Below, piece after piece: positions 38,101-52,799 of a DNA stretch of 64,000 bases. A program made the position numbers and the translations under genes. Under the pieces are notes generated by a model. That model was not told the DNA's origin, did no database searches, and saw nothing but the letters and a program-made list of their open reading frames with translations. How positions within the stretch are numbered: the first letter of the stretch is position 1; each line of letters opens with the position of its first letter. This DNA is from Cymbidium sinense (taxonomy: Eukaryota; Streptophyta; Magnoliopsida; Asparagales; Orchidaceae), in contig JAKCPB010001372.1 of assembly GCA_021442155.1 (NCBI GenBank), forward strand, positions 1 to 64,000. Reading direction: 5' to 3'.

Positions 38101-39166
38101 AATAATAAAACTAATAACTAACTAATAAACTAATAACTAAACTAATAATAATAAATAAAAATAAACTAAAACTAATAAACTAACTAAATGAACTAAAACT
38201 AAACTAATAACAATAAACTAACTAAACTAACTAAAACTAAACTAATAACTAACTAATAAACTAAAACCTAATAAACTAATAATAAAACTAAAAACTAAAC
38301 CTAATAACTAATAACTAACTATAAATAAATAAAACTAACTAAAATAAATTCATAAACTAAATAACTAATAACTAATAGCTAAAATATAAACTAAACTAAT
38401 AACTAATAAAACTAAATAAACTAATAACTAATAAACCTAACTAATAACTAACTAAACTAATATCTAAGCTAATAAAATAATAAAATAAAAATAATTAAAC
38501 TAATAATAAACTAATAAAACTAATAATAACTAGAAAAACCTAATAAAACTAATAAAACTAATAAATAACTAATAACTAATAACTAATGACTAAAATAATA
38601 CCTAATAATAATAATAACTAATAACTAGTAACTAATAATAATAAAAAAATAATAATAATAAAACTAAATAACTAACTAATAATAAATAAACTAAACCTAA
38701 AATAACTAAATAATAACTAACTAAATAATAACTAAATAACTAAACTAATAATAAAACTAATAACTAATAACTAATAATAAACTAAAAATAATAATAACTA
38801 AGTAATAAATAATAATTAAATAATAAATAAAACCTAATAAACTAAAAAAACTAACTAAACTATTAACTAATAAAACTAAATAACTAATAAAACTAACTAA
38901 ATAAACCTAATAACTAAACCTAATAACTAATAAAAACTAATAACTAATAATAATAAATAATAACTAACTAGTAAATAATAATAACTAAATAATAATAACT
39001 AAAAACTAAAACTAAACTAATAACTAATTAAACGAATAAAACTAATCACTAAACTAATTAACTAATGACTAAACTAAACTAACTAATAATAAATAATAAT
39101 TAATAACAATAAAAACTAATAAAACTAACTAATAATAAAACTAATAAATAATAACTAACTAATAAC

Positions 39167-39196
<30 letters not shown>
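39167..39196. repeat. (AAT)n microsatellite
   Basis: Ten uninterrupted AAT triplets in the A-rich array. Confidence 0.9.
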
Positions 39197-39197
<1 letters not shown>

Positions 39198-41688
39198 TAA
39201 ATAAATAATAACTAATAACTAAACTAAAACTAACCTAATAACTAATAATAATAACTACTAAATAAAATAATAATATTTAAAATAGTAATTAAACTAAAAT
39301 AACTAAACTAACTAATAAATAAACTAATAAAGCTAAATAACTAATAAACTAATAAAATAACTAAACTAATAACTAATAAATAATAAAAATAATAAAATAA
39401 AAGTAAGAAAACTAAACTAATAAACTAAAACTAATAACTAACTAACTAATAACTAATAAAAACTAATAACTAAAAATAATAACAAATAAGTAAATTAATA
39501 ATAACTAATAAATAAAGGAACTAACTAACTAATAACTAATTATAATAACTAAACTAATAAATAATAACTAATAATAAAATAAATAAAACTAATAAAATAA
39601 TAAAACTAACTAAACTAAACTAATAACTAATAATTAAACTAATAAACCAATAAATAATAAACTAATAAAAAACTAAATAACAAACTAACTAATAAACTAA
39701 AACTAAACTAAATAAATAACTAAACTAATAACTAATAACTAATAATAACTAACTAAATAAATAATAAAATAACTAAACTAAAAACTAATAATAATAAACT
39801 AAATAATAAAACTAATAAACTAATAAACTAATAACTAATAAATAATAACTAACTAACTAATAAACTAATAACTAATAAACTAATAACTAATAAAACCTAA
39901 TAAAATAATAACAAAACTAAGCCCTAAAACTAAATATCTAATAATAATAATAACAACTAATAATAATAATTAAACTAATAAACTAATAATTCAAAACTAA
40001 ATAAACTAATAATAAATAACTAACTAATTATAAATAATTAACAATAAACTAAATAACTAAACTAAAAGTAATAACTAAACTAAAATAATAACTAACAATA
40101 ACTAATAAATAAACTAATAATAACTCAAAAAATTAACTAACAAACTAACTAATAACTAATAAAACTAATAAACTAATAATTGATAACTAATAATAATATC
40201 AAATAATAAACTAATAACTAAATAATAAAATTAACTAACTAATAATAACTAATAACTAACTAATAATAATAAAATAACTAAACTAATAACTAACTAATAA
40301 TAAGAAATTAAAACTAAATAACTAAACTAATAAGCTAATAACTAATAATAAAACTAAAACTAAACTAATAATAACTAATTAACTAACTAATAATAATAAT
40401 TAATAACTAATAAAACTAATTAAACTACCTAAACTAAAAACTGAATAACTAAACTAATAAACTAATAAAAGCTAATTAATAATAACTAATAAAACTAATA
40501 ATTAAACTAATAACTAATAAATAAACTAATAAAATAACTAAAACTAAACTAAATAATAAAACTAAAATAACTAATAACTAAACTAAATAACTAATAATAA
40601 CTAAACTAATAAACTAATAAAACTAATAACTAACTAATAATAAATTAATAAACTAAAATAAAATTGATAAAAAAACTAAACTAACAACCAACTAACTAAT
40701 AATAATAGCCTAAGTAACTAATAACTTATAACTAAACTAATAATAATAAACTAATAACTAACTAAATAACTAATAAAACTAAAAAAATTATAACTAATAA
40801 TAATAACTAATCTAACTAAACTAAATAACTAAACTAATAACTAATAACTAACGAACTAAACTACTAACTAAATAAACTAACTAATAAGTAATAATAACTA
40901 AAACTAAATAGCTACCCAAAATACCTAATAAAACTAATAATAACTGAAATAACTAACTAATAATAACTAAACTAATAACTAAACTAATAATAAATAATAA
41001 CTAAATAATAAAACTAAACTAATAACAAAAAACTATAATAACTAAACTAATAACTAACTAATAAATAAACTAACTAATAACTAAACTAATAACTAAATAA
41101 CTAACTAATAACTAACTAAATAAAAACTAATAAACTAATAAGTAATAACTAAACTAAAAATAACTAATAATAAAGTCTAGCTTAAAAATTAATAAACTAA
41201 ACTAATAAGTAACTAATAAATAAACTAACTATAAAGTAATAACTAAAACTAAACTAATAAACCTAATAAAAGTAATAAAATAACTAACTAAACTATTAAT
41301 AACTAAATAACTAACTAATAACTAAACTAATAATAAACTAAAAACTAATAAAATATAATAACTAATAAAACTAATAACTAAAAATAACTAAAATAATAAC
41401 TAATAACTAATAAAACAACTAACTAATAATAACTAACTAACTAATAAAATTAAATAATTAACTAATTAATTAATAACTAACTAATAAATTTAAAACTAAT
41501 AAATAACCTAAAAATAAAACTAAACTAATAACCAAAAAATAAATTAAATAATTATAATAAATTAATAATTGAAACTAACTAATAATAAACCTAATAAACT
41601 AAAAAAAACTAACTAACTAAACTTAAAACTAATAAAATAGTAGCTAATAATAACTAATAAAACTAACTAAAAATTAAACTAAAAACTA

Positions 41689-41741
41689 AAAAACTAATGA
41701 ATAACTAACTAAAAACTAATGAATAACTAACTAAAAACTAA
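41689..41741. repeat. 22-bp tandem repeat
   Basis: CTAATGAATAACTAACTAAA plus two A occurs twice with no change, and a partial third copy follows. The unusual word AATGAATAA marks each unit. Confidence 0.85.
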
Positions 41742-42242
41742 TAATGTCTAATAACTAACTAACTAACCTAATAATAATTAAAAATTAATAATTAATAAAC
41801 TAATAAAACTATAAAAAAAACCAATAAAAAAATCTAACAATAATAACTAACTAAAACTAATAAAAACAAAACTAATAATAACTAAACTAATAAACTAATA
41901 AACTAATAAAATTAAATAACTAAATTAATAACTAATAATAACTAATAAACTAATAACTAATAACTAACTAATAACTAATAATAAAACTAACTAACTAACT
42001 AACTAACTAATAACATAAAACTAAAACTAATAACTAACTAATAACTAAACTAATAAATAAAAACTAAAAATAATAAACTAATAACTAATAACTAAAAAAC
42101 CTAACTGTAAACCTAACTAAAAACTAATAAGAAATTAATAAAATAATAATAACTAATAAAACTAAATAACTAAATAACTAAAATAATAACTAATAATAAT
42201 TAAACTAAAAACTAAATAACCTACCAAACTAAAAACTAATTA

Positions 42243-43767
42243 CTAGTTTTATTTTAGTTATTAGGTTTTAATTTATTAATTTAGGTTTAGTTTTAGTTTT
42301 ATTTGTTTAGTTATTTAGTTAGTTATTAGTTTTATTAGTTTTATTACTATTATAGTTAGTTTCATATTATTATTTTAGTTATTATTATTAATTAGATATT
42401 ATTATTTTAGTTAGTTATTTAGTTAGTTATTAGTTATTATTATTTATTACTTTGTTGGTTATTATTAGTATTATTAGTTTAGTTTTTTTTTTATTATCAT
42501 TTTAGTTATTAGTTTTATTACTAGTTTATTAGTTATTAATTTTAGTTATTGGTTTATTAGTTTTTTATTTGTTTAGTTTATTTATTAGTTTAATTATTTA
42601 TTTTTTAACTATTATTAATTAGTTATTTAATAGTTTTTAGTTTAGTGAATAAGTTTTTTTATATAATCATTATTACTATTTTTTTTTTATTTAGTTATTA
42701 GTTACTATAGTTTATACTTATTATTTAGTTAGTTATTAGTTATTAGTTAATCATTACTTTAGTTTTTTTTAGTTTTTAGTTATTTTATCTTAGTTATTAG
42801 TTAGCTTTATTTCCTCTTAGTTTAGTTGGTTATTTTAGTTTAGCTATTATTATAGTTAGTTTTTAGTTTTAGTTTTTTAATCATTAGTTAGTTAGTTGTT
42901 TTTAGTTTATTAGATAAAGTTATTTTATAGTTATAGTCATTATTTTAGTCATTAGTTTTTTATTAGTTATTTATTACCTTAGTATAGTCATTAGTTATTA
43001 ATTTATTAGTTCATTTAGTTTTCTGTGTTTAGTAGTTATTTATTATTAGTTTAGATTTAGTTTTTATTATTTATTAGTTTAGTTTCATTTTAGTATTATT
43101 TTAAGTTTATTATTATTAGTTATTATTTTATATTATTATTTTATTATTTATTATTATTTACATTAGTTATTATTTATTATAATTAGTTTTATTAGTTATT
43201 TAGTTTAGTTATTTTAATTAATTATTTAGTTTTATTAGTTATTATTAGTTTATTTTTAGTTTTTAATTTAGTTTAGTTAGTTTTTTAATTATCACTTAGT
43301 TTTATTAGTTTATTATTTATTTATTTTATTTGTTAGTTTTTTTTAGTTATTATTAACTTATTAGTTAGTTTTTTATTAATTTTATAAGTTTAGTTAGTTA
43401 GTATAGTTTAGTTATTAGTTTATTGATTTTGGTTTAGTTTTATTATTAGTATTATTAGTTATTATTAGTTTTTTTTATTAGTTTTATTATTAGTTATTAT
43501 TATTATTTTGGTTATTTTATTAGTTATTAGTTTTAGTTTAGTTTTTATTATTAAGTTTTATTATTAATTAGTTATTTATTTTATTTATTTATTATTTAGT
43601 TTATTATTATTTTATTATTAATTTAGTTATTAGTTAGTTTATTAGTTATTAGTTATTAGTTATTAAGTTTTAGTTATTAGTTTATTTTATTTTATTATAG
43701 TAAACTTATTTTTAATTTATTTAGTTTATTAGTATTAGTTATTATTATTATTAGTATTATTATTATA

Positions 43768-43798
<31 letters not shown>

Positions 43799-45390
43799 TA
43801 TTATTATATTAGGTTAGTTTTATTAGTTATTAGTTAATAGTTTAATTATTAGTTTAATTATTATTATTAGTTTAGTTATTTAATTAATAATTTTGTTTTA
43901 GTTTTTTTTAGGTTTTATTAGTTAGTTATTTTTTATTTTAGTTATTTAGTATTATTAATTATATTTTAGTTTAGTTAGTTATTAGTTATTTATTATTAGT
44001 TAATTTATTAGTTTAGTAGTTATTAGTTTTTTTAGTTATTAGCATTTTATTAGTTAGTTTATTTTTATTATTTATTATTATTTATTAGTTTATTATTATA
44101 GTTAGTATTGGTTAGTTAATATTAGTTTTTTATTAGTTTTATTAGTTTATTACACTTAGTTATTATTTTAATTACTATTTATGTTTTAGTTATTTAGTTA
44201 TTATTAGTTTATTTTAGTTAGTTTAGTTATTAGATAGTTTTTTTAGTTATTATTATTATTATTTATTAGTTTATTTTACTTTATTATTTATTATTATAGT
44301 TAGTTAGTTAATTATTTTATTTAGTTTTATGAGTTATTAAATTTTAATTATTATTATTAGTTTTAGTTTAGTTTATAAGTTATTATTAGTTAGTTAATTA
44401 ATTTAGTTATTTTTATTAGTTTTAGTTTTTATTATTAGTTATTTACTTTAGTTTTAGTTATCATAGTTATTATTAGTTAGTTAGTTTAGTTATTATTATT
44501 ATTATTACTAATTATTAGTTAGTAACTTTAGTTTATTAGTTTAGTTATTATTTACCAATTAATTTATTTTTTTTTAGTCTTTTAGTTATTTAGTTTTATT
44601 ATTAGCTTTTAGTTTTAATTAGTTTAGTTATTATTATTAGTTAGTTTAGTTTAGTTAGTTTAGTAGTTTTATTTTATTAGTTAGTTATTTAGTTTTATTA
44701 TTTAGTTTATATTAGTTAGTTGGTTATTAATTTAGTTATTAGTTATTATTTATTAGTTAGTTTTATTAGTTTTATTATTTATTTATTAATTTATTATTAT
44801 TTATTATTATTATTAGTTAGCTATTATTAGTTAGTTATTAATTTTTATTATATTAGTTATTACTATTAGTTTTAATTAGTTATTATTAGTTTATTATTTA
44901 TGTTTTGTTAGTTTTAGTTATTAGTTAGCTTTTAGTTTTTATTAATTATTAGTTACTTATTATTATTATTAGTTATTAGTTTATTTAATTTTTTATTTGT
45001 TTATTAGTTTATTATTTTTTTTATTATTAGTTAGTTATTATTATTTAGTTTTTTTTATTTATTATTTTAGTTTTTATTAAGCTGAAATTTAGTTATTATT
45101 AGTTAGTTATTAATATTATTAGGTTATTAGTCCTTTAGTTTTATTAATTATTATTTATTAGTTTATATTAGTTTATTTTAATCATTGGTTTTAGTTATTA
45201 TATTATATTAGTTTTTTTTATACATTTAGGTTTATTAGTTAGTTATCTTTTTTAGTAATTTAGTTTTTAGTATTATTATTAACATATATTTATTAGCCAT
45301 TTAGTTATTAGTTATTATTATATTAGCTACTTTATTTTATTATTTATTATTATTATTATTATTATCATATATAGTTTATAGTTATAAATT
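42243..45390 (-). repeat. Arm 2 of the long inverted duplication (mate 6775-10690)
   Basis: The reverse complement of the first 100 bases matches 10591-10690 with only about three differences. Colinear matches continue through the counterparts of 10364, 8818, 7943 and 7060, down to about 6790 (near 45380). This arm is shorter because of deletions relative to arm 1 or insertions in it. Confidence 0.85.
43769..43799. repeat. (ATT)n microsatellite, short allele of 8911-8979
   Basis: Lies at the position in arm 2 that corresponds to the AAT tract in arm 1, but is less than half as long. A second short run follows after TTATT. Confidence 0.8.
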
Positions 45391-48300
45391 TTATTAGTTA
45401 TTAGTTATTATTAATATTTTAGTTATTAGTTATTAGTTATTATATTAGTTAGTTATTATTGTTTTTAGTTATTAATTTAGTTATTATTAGTTTTTTATTA
45501 TTATTATTATTATTATTAGAAGTTTTGTTTTATTAGTTTATTAGTAGTTTAATTTATTTAGTTATTATTTTTATATAGTTAGTATTATTATTATTATTAA
45601 TTTAGTTTATTTATTATTAATTATTAGTTTTTAGGTAGTTTTAATTAGTTATTAGTTAATATTAGTTATTTATTTATTTATTATTTATTTTATTAGTTAG
45701 TTATTAATTATTTTATTTTTTTATATTATTATTAATAGTTATTAGTTTATTATTATTATTAGTTATTGTTAGTTATTTATTATTAGTTTTCTAGTATTAT
45801 TTAGTTATTAATTTTATTATTAGTTATTAGTTTAGTTAGTTTAGTTATATTTTTAGTTTATTTATTTTATTAATTAGTTATTAATCACTATTTTAGTTTA
45901 TTTTTTAGTTATTGGTTATTAGTTATTTTTTAGGTTTTTAGCTTTATTAGTTATTATTAGTTATTATTAGTTTTTAGTTTTTTGTTATTAATTATTATTA
46001 GTTAGTTAGTTTTAGTTATTATTTTATTAGTAATTAGTAAATTAGTTATTAGTAGTTTTAGTTATCTAGTTTATTAGTTTAGTTATTTATTTAGTTATTA
46101 GTTTATTCATTTATTAGTTTAGTTATTATTAGTTATTTGGTTTATTAGTTATTTATTTTATTATTTTTATTAGTTATATTTGTTTTATTAGTTTTTATTT
46201 GTTTTATTAGTTCTTAGTTATTATTAGTTATTATTATTAGTTAGTCATTTTAATTATTAATTTTATTAGTTTTATTATTTATTAGTTATTATTATTAGTT
46301 ATTTAATTATTTGCTATTATTAGTTATTAGTTTTAGCTAATTTTTATTAGTTAGTTATTATTATTTTTAGGTTAGTTATTTAGTTAGTTAGGTTATTATT
46401 TGTAGTTATTAGTTATTAGTTAATTTGTTTTTTAGTTTTTATTTAGTTTTTATTAGTTTTATATTATCATTTAATTTTCTTTTAGTTATTACTAGGTTTA
46501 TTAATATTAGTTTATTATTAGTTAGTTATTTTATTATTTTGAGTTATTATTAAATTAGTAGTTAGTTTTAGTATTAGTTATATTATTAGTTTATTGTTAT
46601 TATTATTTTATAAGTTTTATTATTATTAGTTTCATTACTATTATTATTATTAGTTTATTATTTGTCATTATTACTTATTATATTAATTAGTCATTAGTTT
46701 AGTTATATGCTATTTTATTATTTATTGATTAGGTTTAGTTTTATTATTTAGTTAGCTTTAGTTATCATTATTATTAGTTTTCTAATATATAGTATTATTA
46801 GTTTATTGTTATTAATTTTTTTTATTAGTTTATTATTATTAGTTTATTATTATTAGTTATAAGTTTTAATTTAGTTAGTTATTTATTTATTAGTTATTAA
46901 TTTTTAGTTAGTTATTAGTTTTTTATTTAGTTTTTTAGTTTTATTAATTTTATTAGTTTTACTTAGTTTTACTTAGTTTTATTAGTTTTAGTTTAGTTTG
47001 ATTAGGTTTATTACTATTAGTTTTATCTTGTTTTAGTTTTAGTTATTAGTTTATTAGTTAGTTTTATTAATATTATTATTATTAGTTTTATTATTAATTT
47101 ATTTTATTATTTAATCAATATTATTATTATTGGCCATTTTAGTTTCTTTAGTTTATTATTTTATCTTTAGTTATTAGTCTTATCATTATTTTAGTTTATC
47201 ATTCATTATTTATTTTATTTGTTATTAGTTTAGTTATTATTAGTAATTATTTTTATTTTATCGTGCCTTTATTTATTGGTTATGTTATTAGTTTATTTAG
47301 TTATTTATTAGTCATTATTAGTTTTAGTTATTAGTTTATTTAGTAGTCATTTATCCATTTTTAGTTATTATTTTTATTGGGTTAGTTTAGTTAGTTTTAG
47401 TCATTAGTTTTATAGTCACAATAGTTTTTATTGGTTATTATTTTATTTATTAGTTATCATTATTATTAGTTAGTTGTCACTAATTAGTTATTATTATTAG
47501 TTAATATGTATTATTAGTTTATTATTTATTATTTTTGTTTTATTTAGTTTATTATTATTTAGTTAGTTTAATTTAGTTTAGTAAGTTATTAGTTAATTTA
47601 TTTAGTTTAGTTTATTATTATTTTAGTTATTATTAATTATTTAGTTTAGTTATTATTAGTAGCTATTACTTTATTAGTTTATTAGTTATTATTTAATTAA
47701 TTAGTTATTAATTATATTTAGTCTTTATTACTTATTAGTTTTATTTATTTTAGTTTTATTAGTTTTAGTAGCCATTATTATTATTAGTTTATATTAGGTA
47801 TTAGTTTATTTATTAGTTATATTATTTTTTATTATTTAGTTTATTTTTATTAATTATTATTAGTGATTAGTTATTAGTTTATTAGTTAGTTAGTTTATAA
47901 TATAGTTATTAGTTTATTATTTTTATTTATTAGTTTTGCCTTTCTCGTATTATTAGTTTTAGTTTACTTATTAGTTATTTATTAGTTATTAGTTATTATT
48001 AGTTATTTATTTTATTATTAGTTTATTATTAGTTTTATTAGTTGTCAGTTTAGTTTAGTTTTATTTTAGTTTTAGTTAATCATTAGATATTAGTTTAGTT
48101 TATATTATTTAGTTTTAATTTGTTATTTATTTATTATAGTTATTAGTCAAGTAATTATATTAATTAATTTTAATTTAGTCTTAGTTAGTTATTATTAGTT
48201 AGTTAGTTTAGTTTAGGAATTAGTTTATTACTTATTTATTAGTTAGTTTTATTTAGTTTTAGTTATTAGTTTTAATTTATTAGTTATTAGTTTAGTTATT

Positions 48301-50095
48301 TATTTTTTTAGTTTATTATTTATGATTTTTTTTTAATTTAGTTTAGTTAGTCTTATTAGGTTATTTATTTTTTCATTTATAAGTTTATTATTATTAGTTT
48401 TATTAGTTTTTATTAGTTAGTTAGTTATTTAGTTATTATTAATTAATAATTTAATTCTTAGTTTTAGTTGTTAGTTAGTTTAATTAGTTTTAGTTAGTTA
48501 TTATTTAGTTATATTTTAGCCATTTAGGTTTTGGTTTATTAGTAGTTAGTTTAGTTATTAGTTTAGTTTTTAGTTATTATTGCCATTTTAGCATTAGTCT
48601 TTAATTAGTTTAGGTAGTTTAGTTATTTAGGTTTAATTTTTATTATTAGGTTTTATTATTTATTAGTGATTTTTTTAATTGTTATTTAGCTTTAGTTATA
48701 GTTTTAGTTAGTTTATTAATTAGTTTTAGTTAGTTTTATTATTATTAATTAGTTATATTTTATTATTATTATTAGTTTTATTTATTATTATTATAATCTT
48801 TAGTTTATTAGAATTTATTAGTATTAGTTTTATTATTACTATTAGTTTTAGTTATTTATTAATTTATTAGTTATTAGGTATTTTTATTATTATATTATTA
48901 ATTATTATTAATTAGTATTTATTAGATTAGTTTTATTATTTAATAGTTATTTTAGTTATTTAGTTAGTTTTAGTTATTAATATTAGTTTTAGTTATTACT
49001 AGTTTATTATTTATTATATTATTATTAGTTATTAGTTAGTTTAATGATTAGTTTAGTTAATTTTATTAGTTATTATTTAACATTATTATTGTTTAGTTAG
49101 TTTAGTTTATTATATTAGTTTTATTATTAATTGGTTAGATTTTAGTTTTATTTGTTTAGTTATTAGTTATTAGTTATTTATGTAGTTATTAGTTAGTTTA
49201 GCTAGTTTTTAGTTTAGTGTTTAGTTTAGTTTATAGCTTTAGTTTTTATATTTTTTAGTTATTATTATTATTTATTAGTTTTATTAGTTTTTTAGTAGTT
49301 TTATTAGTTTTAGTTTTTAATTTTATTTTATTTAGTTTATTATAATTATTTTAGTTAGTTAGTTTATTTAGTCATTATTTTTAGTTTATTAGTTAGTTGG
49401 TTAGTATTTTGAGTTTATCATTAGTTAGATTATTATTTAGTTATCATTTAGTTATTATTAGTCATTATTAGTTTTTAGTTCATTAGGTTTATTATTTAGC
49501 TTATGTTAGTTTTGTATTATATTATTTTAGTTATTTTTAGTTATTATTATTATTTTTAGCCTAGTTATTTATTAGTTATTAGTTATAGTTATTAGAAGGT
49601 TTATTATTAGTATTTAGTTAAATTATTAGTTATTTTATCAGTTATTATGTTTAGTTATTAGTTTTATTAAATTATTAGTTTTATTAGTTTATTATTATTA
49701 GTTATTATTTATTAGTTATTAGTTTTAGTTTTTAGTTTATTAGTTTTATTTAGTTATTATTAATTAGTTTTTAGTTTAGTTATTATTTATTAGTTAGTTA
49801 GTTAGTTTATTATTATTAGTTTTATTAGTTATTAATTTAGTTATTAGGCTTTATTAGTTATTAGTTTTATTAGTTTTATTAGTTAGTTTATTAAATAGTT
49901 TTTAGGTTTTATTATTATTATTATTTAGTTATTAGGTTTTTAGTTAGTTATTATTAGTTATTAGTTTTAGTTTATTAGTTATTTAGGTTTTATTAGTTAT
50001 TAATTATTATTAGTTAGTTTTAGTTTTAGTTTTAGTTATTATTATTAGCAATTAGTTATTTAGTTTATTTAGTTTTAGTTTTTAGTTTTTATTTG

Positions 50096-50099
<4 letters not shown>

Positions 50100-50155
<56 letters not shown>
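50100..50155. repeat. (ATT)n microsatellite at an array/telomere junction
   Basis: About 18 ATT triplets end at ACTAGAAAATT, where the strand composition flips into the CCTAAA-type patch. Confidence 0.95.
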
Positions 50156-50156
<1 letters not shown>

Positions 50157-51420
50157 TAGAAAATTATTAAAAATTAAACCTAGTTAAAACTAATTTAAAA
50201 TTTTAAAAATAAAATAAAATAAAAATAAACTAAAAAATAAAAAACTTAAAAAATAAACCTAAAAAAAATAAACTAAAAAACCTAAACTTAAAATTAAATA
50301 AAACAAACTAAAATAAAAAAAATAAACCTCAAATTTTAAAAAAAAAATAAAATTAAAAAATAAAAACCCTAAACCTAAAAAACCCTAAATCCTAAACCTA
50401 AAACTAAAATAAAATAAACCTAAACCTAAACTAAAAAAATAAAATAAACTAACCCTAAACACTAAACCATAAAATAAAATCTAAACCTAAATTAAATAAT
50501 AAATAAACCTAAACCTAAATAAAAAATAAAATTAAATATAAACCTAAATAAAACCTAAACTAAAAAACATGCTAAATAAAATAAATAAATTAAAATAAAA
50601 TAAAATAAATAAAAGCCTAAACTAAACTAAAAAATAAATTAAACTTAAAATTAACAAACCTAAATAAAATAAAGCAAAACCTAAAAGAAAAATAAAATAT
50701 ACCTAAAGTAGAATAAAATAAAAACTAAAAAAAAACCTTAAACTAAAAAATAAAATTAAAAAAATAAAAAATAAATAAAAAATAAAACCTAAATGTAAAA
50801 TGATATATAATAAACTTAAACATAAACTAAAATAAACTAAACTTAAAAAAACACCAAAACCTAAACCCAAAAGAAACTAAACCTAAACCTAAACCTAAAC
50901 TTAAACTAAATAAAATAAAATAAACCTAAACTTTAACTAAAAAATATAATCTAAAAATAAACCAAAAATAAAAACCTAAAACCTAAACCTAAATAAAAAA
51001 GTAAAAATAAAATAAAAATAAACCTAAATAAAAATAAAAAATAAAATAATCTAAAATAAATAAAAATAGTCTAAATAAACTTAAACCCACTTGTTTACTT
51101 ATTTTTGTAATAAAATAAAAATTTTAAAAATAAAAAAACCATAACCCTAAACCCTAAAAATCCTGAACCCTAAATTTTAAATCCTAAAGACTAAACCTTA
51201 AAAATGAAATCTTAAAACTAACCCTATACCCTATACCCTAAACCCTAAACCCTAAACCCTAAACCCTAAGCACCTAAACCCTAAACCGTAAACCCTAAAA
51301 ACCTAAACCTTAAACCATAAACCCTTAAACCATAATCCCTAAACCCTAAAAGCCTAAACTCTAAACCTTAAATATTAAAACTTACAACCCTAAATCCTAA
51401 ACCCTAAACCCTAAACACTA
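50156..51420. repeat. Telomere-like patch (AAACCT to CCCTAAA), C-strand on top
   Basis: The first kilobase is mainly AAACCT with A-rich filler (two C per unit). From about 51150 to 51420 canonical CCCTAAA repeats dominate, including several perfect units in a row near 51230-51270. The patch then passes into the CTAA/TAA array. It is the mirror-orientation counterpart of 4969-6774. No gene. Confidence 0.93.
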
Positions 51421-52799
51421 ACTAAACCAATAATAATTAAACTAATAAAACTAATAATAAATAATAAAATAACTAAATTAATAACTAAATAAATAATAAA
51501 TAAACTAATTATTAACTAACTAACTAATAAATAACTAATAAAAACTAATAAAACTAATAATAAATAACTAAACTCATAACTAAAACTAATAGCTAACTAA
51601 TAAACTAAACTAACAAATAAATAACTTAATAACTAAACTATTAATAATTAAATAATATCTAAACTTATAACTAATAATAACTAATCAAATAATTATTAAT
51701 AATAATTAATAACTAATAAAATAATAATAAACTAATAAATAATAAATAAATAATAAAACTAATAATAATAACTAAATAAAAATACTAAAATGGTAAACTA
51801 AAACTAATATTAAGTAAAATTAACTAATAAATAACTAAATTAATAACTAAATAAAAACAAACTAATAACTAAATAATAATAATAAATAAATAACTAATAA
51901 AACTAATTAAAACTAATAAACAAATAAATAATAGTAAAATGAAATAACTAAATAAAAAAATCTAATAACTAATAACTAATGCTAATAAACTAATAACTAA
52001 TTAACTAAATAATAATAATAACTAAACTAACTAAACTAATAAAATAACTAAATAACTAACTAAGAAAAAACTAATAACTAAACCTAATAAAATAATAAGT
52101 ATTAATAGCTAATAATAAAATAGATAAACTAACTAAACTAATAACTAATAAAATAATAAAACTAAAAACTTAATAACTAATAAAAACTATATTAGAGAAC
52201 AAATAAGCTAATGATCTAATAACTAATAATAATTAAAAACTAAATTAAACTAATAACTAATTAATAACTAATTAAAACTATTAATAAAAAAATCTTAAAA
52301 AACTAAACTAAACCTAATAAAATAATAAATATTAACTAAAATAATAAACTAATAATATTAACTAATAATAACACTAATAACTAACATAATAATAATAAGA
52401 ATAATTAATAACTAATAAACTAACTAACTAACTAATAAATAATAACTAATAATACCTAATAATAATAAACTAAATAACAAAAAAAACTAAATAAAGTATC
52501 TAACTAAAATAACTAGTAACTAAACTGAATAACTGACTAAAAACTAAATAACTAATAACTAAAAATAACTAACTAAATAAATAAAAAATTAAAATAACTA
52601 ATAATAACTAACTAAATAAATAACTAATTAAAACTAGTAATCTAATAACTAACTAATAATAATAAACTAATAGACTAAAAACATAACTAATAACTAAATA
52701 ACTAACTAAACTAATAATAACTAATAAATAATAATATTAAATAAACTAAAAAAGTATAAACTAATAACTAATAATAATTAACTAATAACACAACTAAAA

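Larger units (their letters stand above)
34512..42242. repeat. Low-complexity CTAA/TAA array, A-rich strand on top
   Basis: This is the same material as 6775-19007. The first 0.5 kb is a copy of 12849-13400. A short opposite-strand block lies at 35017-35152. The array ends at a small palindromic switch to the T-rich strand at 42243. There is no gene. Confidence 0.95.
42243..50155. repeat. Low-complexity TTAG/TTA array, T-rich strand on top
   Basis: Strand composition switches at about 42243 within AAAACTAATTACTAGTTTT, a 7-base inverted repeat with a 5-base spacer. The first 3.1 kb is the inverted mate of 6775-10690. The remaining 4.8 kb has the same words, but I did not find its partner. It ends with a pure ATT tract against the telomere-like patch. 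There is no gene. Confidence 0.95.

Noticed and set aside
51150..51420. A functional telomere or a de novo telomere seed
   Set aside because: Canonical units are few, mixed with variants, and embedded in array on both sides.
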